Shown here in pieces: positions 1 through 7,809 of a stretch of DNA of 64,000 nucleotides. Source of the DNA: Nostoc sp. KVJ20 (GTDB lineage Bacteria; Cyanobacteriota; Cyanobacteriia; Cyanobacteriales; Nostocaceae); the NCBI RefSeq assembly GCF_001712795.1, contig NZ_KV757553.1, positions 29,821-93,820 of the forward strand, in the 5' to 3' direction. A model generated the notes under the pieces. The model did not search any database. It was not told the origin of the DNA and saw nothing but the letters and a program-made list of their open reading frames with translations. A program made the position numbers and the translations under genes. How positions within the stretch are numbered: the stretch's first letter is position 1; every line of letters begins with the position of its first letter.

Positions 1-297
1 GCGGCGGCTGGTGATGATTTGGCAAAGGAAGTTTTGCACAAAGCTGCTTGGGCGCTGGGTGTGGGTATTGGCAATGTGGCGAACTTGATGAATCCGCAGC
101 GCTTTGTGTTGGGAGGCGGTGTGACGAAGGCGGGGGAGTATTTTTGGCAAGTGGTGCGTCAAGTGGCGCGGGAGACGGCTTTACCGGAAGTTGATTTTGA
201 AGTTGTGCCGGCGGTTCTGGGGGATGATGCGCCTTTGTGGGGTGGTGTGGCGATCGCTTCTATTATGGTAGAGGCATTAAAGTTCTCAGTAGAGTAA
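1..297 (+). CDS. ROK-family protein (glucokinase-like), C-terminal part
   Basis: The reading frame is open from the first base and stops at 295-297, so only about the last 98 residues are present. The segment NLMNPQRFVLGGGV is the conserved ROK motif in which an Asn-Pro pair precedes a Gly-rich turn. It is followed by the usual C-terminal helix ending in GGVAIA. ROK proteins are ATP-dependent sugar kinases or sugar-responsive repressors. No N-terminal DNA-binding domain can be checked here, so a cytosolic glucokinase-type enzyme is an inference. Its last 35 bases overlap the end of the convergent toxin gene on the other strand, leaving no room for a separate terminator. Confidence 0.85.
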   Translation, partial: AAAGDDLAKEVLHKAAWALGVGIGNVANLMNPQRFVLGGGVTKAGEYFWQVVRQVARETALPEVDFEVVPAVLGDDAPLWGGVAIASIMVEALKFSVE

Positions 298-619
298 TTA
301 CCTCAACTGTGACTTCAGCTGGTGCTTTGCAAGCAAACTCGGCTTTTCTTTCTTGCCAATCGAAAGACTTCACCTGGTCTGCCAGCACTACTCCTGATAC
401 TGCTAAACCTTCTGAAACAGGTACTTCAAAAGGATATCCCTTGACTTTTGTAGTAATCGGACATACCAAGACCAGTCGAACTCGACGATTATATTTAAGT
501 GGTGAGATGACAAGAGCAGGACGCCTACCTGCTTGCTCACGTCCAATTTGAGGCGTGAAGTTTATCCAAATAATATCACCCTGCTTCGGTATGTATAATT
601 CATATTCAGAATATTTCAT
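263..619 (-). CDS. MazF/PemK-family toxin (type II toxin-antitoxin endoribonuclease)
   Basis: This 118-residue protein has the normal length and fold signature of MazF toxins. It has an N-terminal QGDIIWINFTPQIG strand, then GRRPALVISP, VCPITTKVKGYPFEV and VVLADQVKSFDW. MazF enzymes are ribosome-independent endoribonucleases that cut mRNA at short sites and are held inactive by an antitoxin. The gene lies directly downstream of a small partner gene and overlaps its end by 14 bases, the usual antitoxin-first arrangement with translational coupling. Its 3' end overlaps the convergent ROK gene by 35 bases. Family assignment is firm; RNA target and activity are inferred. Confidence 0.9.
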   Translation of the reverse strand: MKYSEYELYIPKQGDIIWINFTPQIGREQAGRRPALVISPLKYNRRVRLVLVCPITTKVKGYPFEVPVSEGLAVSGVVLADQVKSFDWQERKAEFACKAPAEVTVEVITLLRTLMPLP

Positions 620-842
620 GACCTACAGGCTTTCCACTGTCAATTTCACTATGTAAATTATCGGGTGTTACTCGTGACAGAAGTTCATCGAGGTCATGTA
701 CTTTTTCACTTAAGGAAGATAAGTTGCTCGTAATGCTTTGCAATGCTAAGGATTCTATAGATTTACCAGTTAACTCCGCAAGATGATGCAATTGCTCAAA
801 CAGAGATTCTGGAATTTCTAAGGTCAGCTTTTGGTTAGTCAT
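606..842 (-). CDS. MazE-like antitoxin partner
   Basis: A 78-residue acidic protein begins TNQKLTLEIPESLFEQL, a beta-strand plus helix pattern typical of ribbon-helix-helix or AbrB-like antitoxin N-termini. An amphipathic tail that could wrap the toxin follows. It sits immediately upstream of the MazF gene with a 14-base overlap. By analogy it binds the toxin and represses the pair's promoter, which should lie in the intergenic region upstream of 842. Sequence similarity to a named antitoxin family is not obvious by eye, so the role rests mainly on gene position and size. Confidence 0.75.
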   Translation of the reverse strand: MTNQKLTLEIPESLFEQLHHLAELTGKSIESLALQSITSNLSSLSEKVHDLDELLSRVTPDNLHSEIDSGKPVGHEIF

Positions 843-1198
843 CTTTGGAAAGATTTGATTATTGTTTTCTTTAACCTACTATTACTGTTGAATATCTTGG
901 CGAAACTCTCTAATAGCTTCCAAGGAAGATGTTGAAGAAGAATTCAGAAGTCAGAATTCAGGAGTCAGAATGCAATCAGTGGGGGATTCAGACCCGCCAC
1001 TGATTGAAGACCACCAAATTGAAAATTTGGTGGGGGTGCAAAAACGCCGCTTATTCATACACCAGTCGCACAAAATTCATTCTGAATTCTGGCTCCTGAC
1101 TCCTGAATTCTGTTTGATAACAACAGACAACGATTAAGCACGGATAAATCTAATTATGGGAATAACTTACTTTTAACCATATTTATCTTATTTCCATT
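843..1198. other. Intergenic region between antitoxin gene and proB
   Basis: This gap holds the presumed promoter of the toxin-antitoxin pair on its left and the 3' flank of proB on its right. Most of it is a fold-back repeat, listed separately at 936-1113. No reading frame with coding character was seen. Confidence 0.6.
936..1113. repeat. Fold-back interspersed repeat (TCCTGAATTC family)
   Basis: Two arms of about 33 bases built from GAATTCAGGAGTCAGAAT and its reverse complement face each other. They enclose two smaller hairpins: AATCAGTGG pairing with CCACTGATT, and CACCAAATT pairing with AATTTGGTG. The same arm sequence recurs in several other intergenic spaces of the window (near 10041, 15488, 28058, 29488, 32443, 52187), so this is an interspersed repeat family. 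Confidence 0.75.
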
Positions 1199-2302
1199 TT
1201 AAGTCAAAACCAAATTATCCCGGTGAATCGCGGTTTCCACACCTGGATAACCTAAAATCGTGGAAATTTCTCGTGAATGGCACCCACGAATCTTTTGCAG
1301 TTCATTGCTGTTGTAATTCACAAGTCCTCTGGCAATTTCGTTACCGTTGCTGTCACACAATTGCACCGCATCTTGTGTGTCAAATTCTCCTTCTACGGCT
1401 TTAATTCCAGCAGCTAATAACGATTTTCCCCCTAGAGAAATTGCCGCGATCGCACCTTCATCTAAATACAATTTTCCCGCAGGTACAAGTCCGTAAGCTA
1501 TCCAACGTTTACGCGCCGAAGTTGGTTCTGGTTGCGGTTCAAAATGCGTCCCAATCAGTTCACCTTGGATAATTTTTTCGATATTCCGAGGAAATCGCCC
1601 TTGGGTAATTACAGTCCGCACCCCAGCCGCGATCGCAATCCTCGCAGCCGAAATTTTTGTCACCATCCCACCAGTACCCCACTGAGAACCTTGGGAACCT
1701 ATTTGTAATTGAGCTAATTCTTTAATGCTACTAACTAGAGTGATTGGCCGCGCATCGGGTACAGAACGGGGATCGGCTGAGTACAACCGATCGACATCGG
1801 TAAGCAAAAATAGCCAATCTGCTTCTACTAAACTAGCAACCAATGCCGAAAGCGTGTCATTATCACCAAATTTTAGTTCGTCTATTGCTACGGTATCATT
1901 TTCATTGACTATGGGGATCACTCCCAGTCCCAGTAATTCCTGAAAGGTGTTGTAGGCGTTGAGATAGCGGCTGCGCTGTACTAAGTCACTACGAGTCAAT
2001 AATACTTGAGCGATCGCCTGTTGGAGAGTAGTAAATAAATCATCATATATACGGATTAGCCTGCCTTGTCCAACTGCTGCTACAGCCTGTTTGAGTGCGA
2101 TCGCTTTGGGACGTTCAGTTAAACCCAACCGCGCACAACCCACCCCCACAGCGCCAGAAGAAACTAAAATCACCCGATGTCCCTGGCGTTTTAAATTGCA
2201 AAGTGTCTCCGCCAAGGTAGCGATGGTAGAAAGTGCTAATTGTCCCGTTTCTGGTTGGGTTAGGCTAGAAGTACCGATTTTGACAACAATTGTTTTAGTC
2301 AT
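1199..2302 (-). CDS. proB: Glutamate 5-kinase
   Basis: This enzyme phosphorylates L-glutamate at the gamma carboxyl, the first and feedback-controlled step of proline synthesis in the cytosol. The 367-residue length fits the long form. An amino-acid-kinase domain occupies residues 1 to about 255, with [10 protein letters not shown] at the start, [10 protein letters not shown], and the substrate region [22 protein letters not shown]-terminal PUA domain begins near residue 268. The start ATG at 2302 lies inside a run of TGACTAA/TGACCAA heptamers, so no conventional ribosome binding site precedes it. No other proline gene is adjacent. Confidence 0.95.
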   Translation of the reverse strand: MTKTIVVKIGTSSLTQPETGQLALSTIATLAETLCNLKRQGHRVILVSSGAVGVGCARLGLTERPKAIALKQAVAAVGQGRLIRIYDDLFTTLQQAIAQVLLTRSDLVQRSRYLNAYNTFQELLGLGVIPIVNENDTVAIDELKFGDNDTLSALVASLVEADWLFLLTDVDRLYSADPRSVPDARPITLVSSIKELAQLQIGSQGSQWGTGGMVTKISAARIAIAAGVRTVITQGRFPRNIEKIIQGELIGTHFEPQPEPTSARKRWIAYGLVPAGKLYLDEGAIAAISLGGKSLLAAGIKAVEGEFDTQDAVQLCDSNGNEIARGLVNYNSNELQKIRGCHSREISTILGYPGVETAIHRDNLVLT

Positions 2303-2404
2303 TGGTCATTAGTCATTGATCATTGGTCATTAGTCATTGGTCATTAGTCATTGGTCATTAGTAACTGACGAATGACAACGGACAAATGACAAAGGACAAA
2401 TGAC
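2296..2404. repeat. Heptamer tandem array (TGACTAA/TGACCAA/TGACAAA) reaching into the proB start
   Basis: Read on the minus strand, variants of TGACAAA and TGACTAA follow each other about fifteen times. The last copy supplies the ATG and second codon of proB. This is the short tandemly repeated repetitive (STRR) class known from heterocystous cyanobacteria. Confidence 0.85.
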
Positions 2405-2415
2405 TAAAGAAATTG

Positions 2416-2455
2416 TAAAGCGCCAATCCCTCTATGGTGAAGGTTGACGCTTTAC
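2416..2455. terminator. Stem-loop upstream of proB
   Basis: GTAAAGCG on the left pairs with CGCTTTAC on the right, extended by CAA/TTG after one mismatch, around a loop of about 18 bases. It lies between the 5' end of proB and the 3' end of the YqeG-like gene. It could end transcripts that reach proB from the upstream HAD gene on the minus strand. No clear U-run follows, so the role is uncertain. Confidence 0.35.
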
Positions 2456-2588
2456 GGGGTATATTTACTTAGTATGAGTTAGGGTCTTTTTTGGCTGACC
2501 CCATGTTATTAATACTTATGATCCCCGATTTTTGGGTTCCATAAAGATTCCTTAACTATTTCTTTAGATTTACTTTCCTGATCACTTC

Positions 2589-3128
2589 TCAACTTTTGTG
2601 AATCTTAGTTTTCTTGGGGGTGATAGAGGCTCCCAGAATTTCAGATATCCAAACTTCAAAGTTGCGGACGGGATGAGAGCGGAGAGCCGCGTCGGCATGA
2701 ACAATCGGCTCAACTAAAATGGTAAACATTCCCAGGCGATTACCTGCGATGACATCGGTAAACAAGCGATCGCCTACCATACCCACTTGATGGACTGGTA
2801 GATCCATTCCCCTAAGTGCTGCCCTAATTTTGCGTCGGGAAGGCTTGGCTGCACCCAAGTAGTAAGGCAAGTTGAGCGATCGCGCAATGCCACCAATTCG
2901 TGCTTCACTGAGGTTGTTACTGACCAAGCATAATGCAGTACAGGTACGGATTTGCTCTACCCACTCTCGTAGTTCTGGGGAAGCTATCCCGACTGTAAAG
3001 GGTACTAAAGTTTCATCTACATCCAATACCAGCCCTTTAAGCCCGTATTTTTGGATAATATCTGGGGTTAGGTTCAACACTGAACCCTCTAAAATCAAAT
3101 CAGGCTGTAAAAGATTGTTCCAGACCAT
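2589..3128 (-). CDS. YqeG-family HAD IIIA-type phosphatase
   Basis: The 179-residue protein has all the short HAD-IIIA motifs. LVLDVDETLVP carries the nucleophile Asp and the second Asp. CLVSNN carries the motif II Ser, KPSRRKI the motif III Lys, and VGMVGDRLFTDV the metal-binding Asp residues. The family is related to phosphatidylglycerophosphate phosphatases (the plant plastid homologue dephosphorylates PGP). A role in phosphatidylglycerol synthesis, needed in thylakoids, is therefore plausible but inferred. The ATG at 3128 is preferred over a TTG two codons upstream. It stands alone on its strand ahead of proB. Confidence 0.85.
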   Translation of the reverse strand: MVWNNLLQPDLILEGSVLNLTPDIIQKYGLKGLVLDVDETLVPFTVGIASPELREWVEQIRTCTALCLVSNNLSEARIGGIARSLNLPYYLGAAKPSRRKIRAALRGMDLPVHQVGMVGDRLFTDVIAGNRLGMFTILVEPIVHADAALRSHPVRNFEVWISEILGASITPKKTKIHKS

Positions 3129-3181
3129 AGTCAACAGTCAAATGTAGATAGCTAAGACAAATGAGCATAACCCAATATAGT

Positions 3182-3960
3182 TTAGTTAGTCGAACCCGAT
3201 CCTGGAATATCTCCCTGAACACTTTGAGATAAAATCCCTAAAATTTTATCTATTTCTTTGATGTAATAATTACTCAAATCAATAAATATATCGTTTTCTT
3301 CTAACTGTAAAAATTTCCAAATATCCCCTGTTGTTACCGCGCCATAAATTTTTCTGATTTCATTTCCTTCTTGTTGATTAAATAACTGTGCTGCCAACAT
3401 GGCTGCTGCACATTGACCTAATCCACCTTTAATATTTTCATCGAAAGCGACGGGAAACTCCATCCCCAGGTGTCTGTAGAGGGATAGTCGCCCCGTCGCT
3501 TGGGGCATTGGGCATTGGTAACTTCTTCCCCATGCCCCATGCCCCATTCCCTATGCCCAAAAACTCCATCCCCTTGTGGGTGGAGTTTTTTATTTTTGGC
3601 TTCAATAATAACCACTACAGGCACATTAATTGTTAGTTGCTCTTTAGAACGACTGATGATAAAGTCACAATAGCCATTCAGACCCTTTTCTGGATCTACA
3701 TTAAAATCTGTTCCTGAAAACAAACTAATTGGATAATTAGCCCTGCGTCTTACCTCCAACAATATCGGAGTGATAATCATTTCTGAACGAGATTTTTCAG
3801 TATTAATTGCTAAAGCCAGTTCTGTAGTTTCTTCTAAAGAATTTTTGAGTTTTTCGCTTGCCTGTAGAGGTTCTATGTCCGCACATAAATCAGTTTCTTC
3901 ATCAATGCGGATGCTGAATGACTTTTTAAATTTACTTAATGTAAAGTCGCTATAAGCCAT
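3182..3960 (-). pseudogene. PD-(D/E)XK nuclease-like protein, split by a repeat insertion
   Basis: Two minus-strand segments in different frames belong to one ancestral gene. The first (from an ATG at 3960 with GAGGTG upstream) carries GYCDFIISR and VVVIIEAKN, the Asp and Glu-x-Lys pattern of PD-(D/E)XK nucleases such as type I restriction R-subunit N-termini. The second continues with ENIKGGLGQC, AAAMLAAQLFN and GDIWKFLQLE down to the stop at 3182. Between them, roughly 3443-3591, lies a composite repeat of 149-152 bases. Removing it rejoins EAKN to DENIKGG in one frame. The frame is shifted across the insert, so no full-length protein is expected. Confidence 0.8.
3443..3591. repeat. Composite repeat inserted in a coding region
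   Basis: The insert is made of three parts. At one end is a hairpin with arms AGCGACGGG/CCCGTCGCT (3446-3500). In the middle are GGGGCAT-type heptamers. At the other end is a short hairpin with arms AAAAACTCCA and TGGAGTTTTT around 3558-3590. Its edges are fixed by the break in the host reading frame. Confidence 0.75.
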
Positions 3961-4193
3961 TTTCAGCACCTCATAGCAATTTTGGATTGTAGATAATGAA
4001 ATTGAAAATCCCTGCCAACTAAAATGCTTTTTTCAGGATTTTAAACAACATTAATTGTCGCAATTTAGTGTTAGTGTTTCATCACTTCCACATTTAATGA
4101 GACATGGTAAAAGGTTTAACTGGATTGTGATGACAATCAAAATTCCCAATTAAAAAATTCAAAATGAAAATGTAACATTTTGAATTTTTCATC

Positions 4194-4766
4194 TTATTCC
4201 ACTTCATTAAAAAGATGTTCTTCCAACAAAGGCTGCACTTGGCGGAACTCCTCTGGAGAAAGTAATTCAGGTTCACCTGTTTTTGCTATCCGTGCAAAAA
4301 ACAACAGTGGATCAAGCGGTGTATAAATTGCATACTCCTGATCTTCATCATAGAAGCTAGCGAGTAGCTGTAATTGCTCTGGCTCTAAATCTTCACCTTC
4401 GTCTTCGATTTCTAAGGTGAAGAGTTCTGATTCTTCAACTGGCGGTAAATCACCTGCAACTGTCAAAGCATAAGCTGTGTTCTTTAGTATCAAGTTTTGC
4501 TCAGATAGCACAGCTTGAGCATTAGCAAAAATTTGCTCAATTATGTTGTCGTCTTCTACTAGAACTGCTTCTTCTTCCTCATCGTCGCCTTCCCAAGAAA
4601 AAATTTCTACAGGTGAGTCTACAGGAAGAAGTAAAACGTATTCTTGTCCATCTACCTCCAGGGAATGCTCTATGTAACAGTCGAGCGATCGCCCTTTGTC
4701 ATCGGTTAAAGTGATGGAACCCGCATGAGCGTTATCATTTTCTTCAGGAAATGGAGGGGAAAACAT
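4194..4766 (-). CDS. DUF3727-type acidic protein
   Basis: This 190-residue, strongly acidic protein has an N-terminal SITLTDDKGRSLDCYIEHSL segment like DUF1292 domains and a C-terminal DUF3727-like part around YDEDQEYAIYTPLDPLLFFA. No signal peptide or membrane segment is visible. It lies about 140 bases downstream of ruvX on the same strand. As far as I know this neighbourhood is common in cyanobacteria and could form one transcript. Molecular function is unknown. Confidence 0.75.
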   Translation of the reverse strand: MFSPPFPEENDNAHAGSITLTDDKGRSLDCYIEHSLEVDGQEYVLLLPVDSPVEIFSWEGDDEEEEAVLVEDDNIIEQIFANAQAVLSEQNLILKNTAYALTVAGDLPPVEESELFTLEIEDEGEDLEPEQLQLLASFYDEDQEYAIYTPLDPLLFFARIAKTGEPELLSPEEFRQVQPLLEEHLFNEVE

Positions 4767-4909
4767 AGCCGAAATGTAAAAATTTAATAAATACCAGCAA
4801 CTTTGAAAATCGCTTCACTATCATTAATGACATATTATGTCAATCAAATAGCTTTATACGTAGATACAACTGCTGGCTAATCGTTTTCAGAATATCATGT
4901 TAAAAGGTA

Positions 4910-5386
4910 TCAATACTCAATAACCGCCACTGAACTACGGGAACTGGCACGCTTCACATCCAGCCATTGTTGCAAAATCAAAGCGGCTGCCTTGCGGTCA
5001 ATCAAACCTTTATGGCGTGACGGGGAGCGGTTTTCAGCTATCAGCAGTTGCTCTGCTTGAAATGAAGTTAATCGCTCATCCACATATTCCACAGGCAGTT
5101 TTAGTGCTTTAGCAAGTCTTGTAGTAAATTTTTGAACTTGACGCGCTTGAAATCCTATTGAGCCATCCATTGAATAGGGTAAGCCCATAACTAGAACTTG
5201 CACTTCGCGTTCATTAACTAGTTGTCGGATTTGCTCGACATCCTGCTCAAAAGATGTACGCTCAATTGTGGTGATCCCCGTGGCAATTAAACCCGTGCGA
5301 TCGCACCCAGCTACACCAATTCGCTTGCGACCAAAATCTAGTCCCAAGGCTGAAATAAACGGTTTTGCTTGCTCTTGGGATATCAC
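4910..5386 (-). CDS. ruvX: RuvX/YqgF-type putative Holliday junction resolvase
   Basis: The product has an RNase H-like fold and is assigned to Holliday-junction or pre-16S rRNA processing nucleases. LGLDFGRKRIGVAGCD holds the first catalytic Asp, VMGLPYSMDGSIG the central motif, and VEYVDERLTSFQAE the Asp-Glu pair. A GTG at 5386 is chosen because AGGAG lies seven bases upstream, giving 158 residues, close to the family length. Longer forms starting at 5437 or 5407 would overlap the upstream acetyltransferase. The ribosome binding site is made from the last codons of that gene and only one base separates its stop from the GTG, so translational coupling is likely. Confidence 0.88.
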   Translation of the reverse strand: MISQEQAKPFISALGLDFGRKRIGVAGCDRTGLIATGITTIERTSFEQDVEQIRQLVNEREVQVLVMGLPYSMDGSIGFQARQVQKFTTRLAKALKLPVEYVDERLTSFQAEQLLIAENRSPSRHKGLIDRKAAALILQQWLDVKRASSRSSVAVIEY

Positions 5387-5387
5387 A

Positions 5388-6644
5388 CTAATTCTCCTGT
5401 TGTACATCTGCTGATTCAGGAATCGGCGATGCTTCAATGCTAGGGTTTTTTCCCGAAAAGTTAATCGGTTCTGACTTAATTGGCAGTGGTTTATCTGACA
5501 ATGGCAGCTTTACTGGTTGTATCCATGACATCCCACCTGGTATGGGTTTACGTGCCGGTTGTAAACCTTGTAGCATATCAGTCCACTGGATTCCTTCTAG
5601 GGAGACGAATTTAGACTCCCGTAGCTTGTGCCACACAGAGCGAGACATAACTAATGTATGTTCTATGCGTTTTGCCCCAATTCGCTCCAAATACTCTTCT
5701 CGCTCTGCCTGATAGTCTGAGGAGGCTAATTGTAACCCTTGCTGGGGAAAATCTTGGGCAATACGAGCCAGTTGGGATAGTAATTCTGGATATAGCCAGG
5801 TGTAAGCAGGATGAACTGTCAGCGTTGCAGCATGGGGAACTTCACCCTTACGGTCAAGTTGCACCTGAAAATAGCCGATCGCAGCTTTGCGTTGGGGTTC
5901 AAATACGTAACCACTCACCACTTCTGTTTTGGTCAGCCATTGCTTCACTGCATCAGTTAAAGCGCCGAACAAGCTGGTTTTAAAGTCGCGGGTATTGCGG
6001 TCAAAAACTTGACGTACCAAAGGTGGCATCGATGCCGTATCCAGTTGATATAGCAACTGGGCATCAGCATTACTCACTGGCAAGAGATTGGGCAAATCTG
6101 GCTCTGCTTGTGCCAATTCAGCCAGTAATTCTGGCCCAATTTCCCAGTAAGTCATTTCTGCTAGACGCTGGAATCCATTTTGTCGATATAGTGCCAGCGC
6201 CTCAATGTCGTTAATATTAACTTCCAATAGCCAAGTGCGAGCTTCCAAAATCGATTCAAAGCAATGACGCAAAAGTTGCGAACCAATTCCTTGTTTATCG
6301 ACACCACGCTCTAGTAGCACTTGATCAATCCGCCAAGTGCTGCGTGTCCGATTAAAGGGTGACACTTGAATCATTCCTAGAAGCAACCGCCCTTGCTCTG
6401 CTACATAGGCGCAGAGGCGATACTGGAGCGGGTTAGGAAACCAGCTTAAAAATTTGAGTAATCCATACCAGCGACGCAGCCTTTGCATCTGGCTGATGGC
6501 AAAACCTGCTCCCTTGGGAGTTAGGGCTGCGAATGACTCTTGAGTTATGCGCTCAATCCCGTCCAGATCCCGGTATTGGACTGGTCGGATAATAACGCTG
6601 AGGTTTCTGGGAAGTAATGAAGTCATTTTTATTCGAGCCGACAT
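5388..6644 (-). CDS. GNAT-family N-acetyltransferase, two-domain
   Basis: The 418-residue protein opens with a complete GNAT domain. NLSVIIRPVQYRDLDGIERI is beta-1/alpha-1. LERGVDKQGIGSQLLRHCFE is the acetyl-CoA loop (Q-x-x-G-x-G/S). LALYRQNGFQRL is the C-terminal motif. A second, weaker acyltransferase-like half follows (residues about 190-350) and then a Pro-rich tail. Substrate unknown. It is the first gene of a tightly packed unit with ruvX. An ATG at residue 7 (6626) is an alternative start that fits the conserved TSLLPRNLSVIIRP opening. Confidence 0.85.
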   Translation of the reverse strand: MSARIKMTSLLPRNLSVIIRPVQYRDLDGIERITQESFAALTPKGAGFAISQMQRLRRWYGLLKFLSWFPNPLQYRLCAYVAEQGRLLLGMIQVSPFNRTRSTWRIDQVLLERGVDKQGIGSQLLRHCFESILEARTWLLEVNINDIEALALYRQNGFQRLAEMTYWEIGPELLAELAQAEPDLPNLLPVSNADAQLLYQLDTASMPPLVRQVFDRNTRDFKTSLFGALTDAVKQWLTKTEVVSGYVFEPQRKAAIGYFQVQLDRKGEVPHAATLTVHPAYTWLYPELLSQLARIAQDFPQQGLQLASSDYQAEREEYLERIGAKRIEHTLVMSRSVWHKLRESKFVSLEGIQWTDMLQGLQPARKPIPGGMSWIQPVKLPLSDKPLPIKSEPINFSGKNPSIEASPIPESADVQQEN

Positions 6645-6848
6645 TTAGCCGTAACTAACTGCTCTTCAAAGGAACTGCTGCAATTATCTTAACTAGTTTC
6701 TGCTTTCTACTATTGTGCCAAAAGGGTGATTTTAGTAACTTAATACTTAAAGAAGCAGAAAAAGCAGACCTTGTGAGAACACCATTGGCATTAACCCAAC
6801 AACATCTGCCCTTATTTTATTTGAATTTTGATTAAAACTTGTATATAT

Positions 6849-7061
6849 TTATAGCCCTTGTCGAGAAACTAGCTTTTCAAAGTTGGCTTGGGTTTGATGG
6901 AGTAATTGCTGGCGACTATCTACCAGTGTTTGCTTCAGGGTTGGAACAAGATTGCGAGCTTGCAGAGTCATGTGAAGTTGCAGGTTGGCGACATATTCAC
7001 TGAAATCTTGATTCATTTCATCTGCGCCCGCATCCGTCAATAAATTTGATTCCATTGCCAC
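6849..7061 (-). CDS. Small hypothetical protein
   Basis: I do not recognise this short protein. It is helical and polar, with DFSEYVANLQLHMTLQAR and LVDSRQQLLHQTQANFEKL, and has no signal peptide or membrane segment. A GTG at 7061 is preferred because AGGAG sits six bases before it, giving 70 residues. ATG codons at 7055 and 7100 are alternatives, the latter giving 83 residues. It stands between the outer-membrane-like gene and the GNAT gene on the same strand, with gaps of about 145 and 205 bases. Confidence 0.55.
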   Translation of the reverse strand: MAMESNLLTDAGADEMNQDFSEYVANLQLHMTLQARNLVPTLKQTLVDSRQQLLHQTQANFEKLVSRQGL

Positions 7062-7205
7062 TGTGTTCTCCTGTGTTAATCCTGTGCTATCTCTCTTCAT
7101 GACCAAAAACTATCACGTTGTTTGGACTAACTTCTTAATTTGCAATGAAGTTTAACGCTTCTTAGGGATAGGAATAGCGATCGCTATAGGATTTTCATCT
7201 GCCTA

Positions 7206-7697
7206 TTAAAATCTCAAACCAACACCACCCTGTACAGAGATAGCTGTACCACCGCTATCACGGTAGGCATCAAAAGCAATGATGGCGTTGCCAAAAAGCA
7301 CAGTATTGCTATTTGGGATCATATAATCAATGCCCGGTTGTAAAGCAAAACTAATTTTATCGCCCACAGGAGAAGAACCACCACCACCAGCCAACACTAA
7401 TCCAGCGCCCAGGTAGGCATCAGTTTGCCAATTCAGGGGGAAATCGTAGGAAACCGTTGGCACAATTGCCGTATTATTACCAACTAACACTTGAGCGCGT
7501 AGTGAAATCGGTGCTTCCAAAAGCTTGTATCGTCCCGCTATCACCCCTCCGAGTTGAATACCATCGGTAACACCAATAGTGGGGCCTATACCGATATAAC
7601 TACCATAGGCTACTTGAGCTTGTGCTGGTTTAGTACTCGCCAGACTCAAGACCAAGCCAGCCCCCAGAACTGAAACCAAATATGGAATATATTTCAT
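7206..7697 (-). CDS. Secreted beta-barrel-like outer membrane protein
   Basis: From the ATG at 7697, preceded by GAGGAG eight bases upstream, the product has 163 residues. It begins with a signal peptide, MKYIPYLVSVLGAGLVLSL, with cleavage expected after PAQA. The mature part alternates polar and hydrophobic residues with many Gly and ends SVQGGVGLRF, a C-terminal Phe pattern typical of outer-membrane beta-barrels. Function is unknown; a small porin-like or structural barrel is inferred. Coding read further upstream crosses a heptamer repeat and is not considered real. It lies about 110 bases downstream of the RDD/pentapeptide gene. Confidence 0.75.
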   Translation of the reverse strand: MKYIPYLVSVLGAGLVLSLASTKPAQAQVAYGSYIGIGPTIGVTDGIQLGGVIAGRYKLLEAPISLRAQVLVGNNTAIVPTVSYDFPLNWQTDAYLGAGLVLAGGGGSSPVGDKISFALQPGIDYMIPNSNTVLFGNAIIAFDAYRDSGGTAISVQGGVGLRF

Positions 7698-7714
7698 AAC
7701 CGAACTCCTCACAC

Positions 7715-7806
7715 CATTTTGAATTTGGGCATTGGGCATGGGGCATTGGGCATTGGTTATTAATTCTTCTCCCCCTGCCTCCCCTGCCCCTCTGCCCCTC
7801 TGCTCC
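7715..7806. repeat. Heptamer and CT-rich tandem repeats
   Basis: GGGCATT/GGGCATG heptamers followed by CCCCTGCC-type units fill the gap between two genes on the minus strand. This is STRR-type sequence like that near 26330, 50965, 53295 and 61900. Confidence 0.8.
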
Positions 7807-7809
7807 ATT

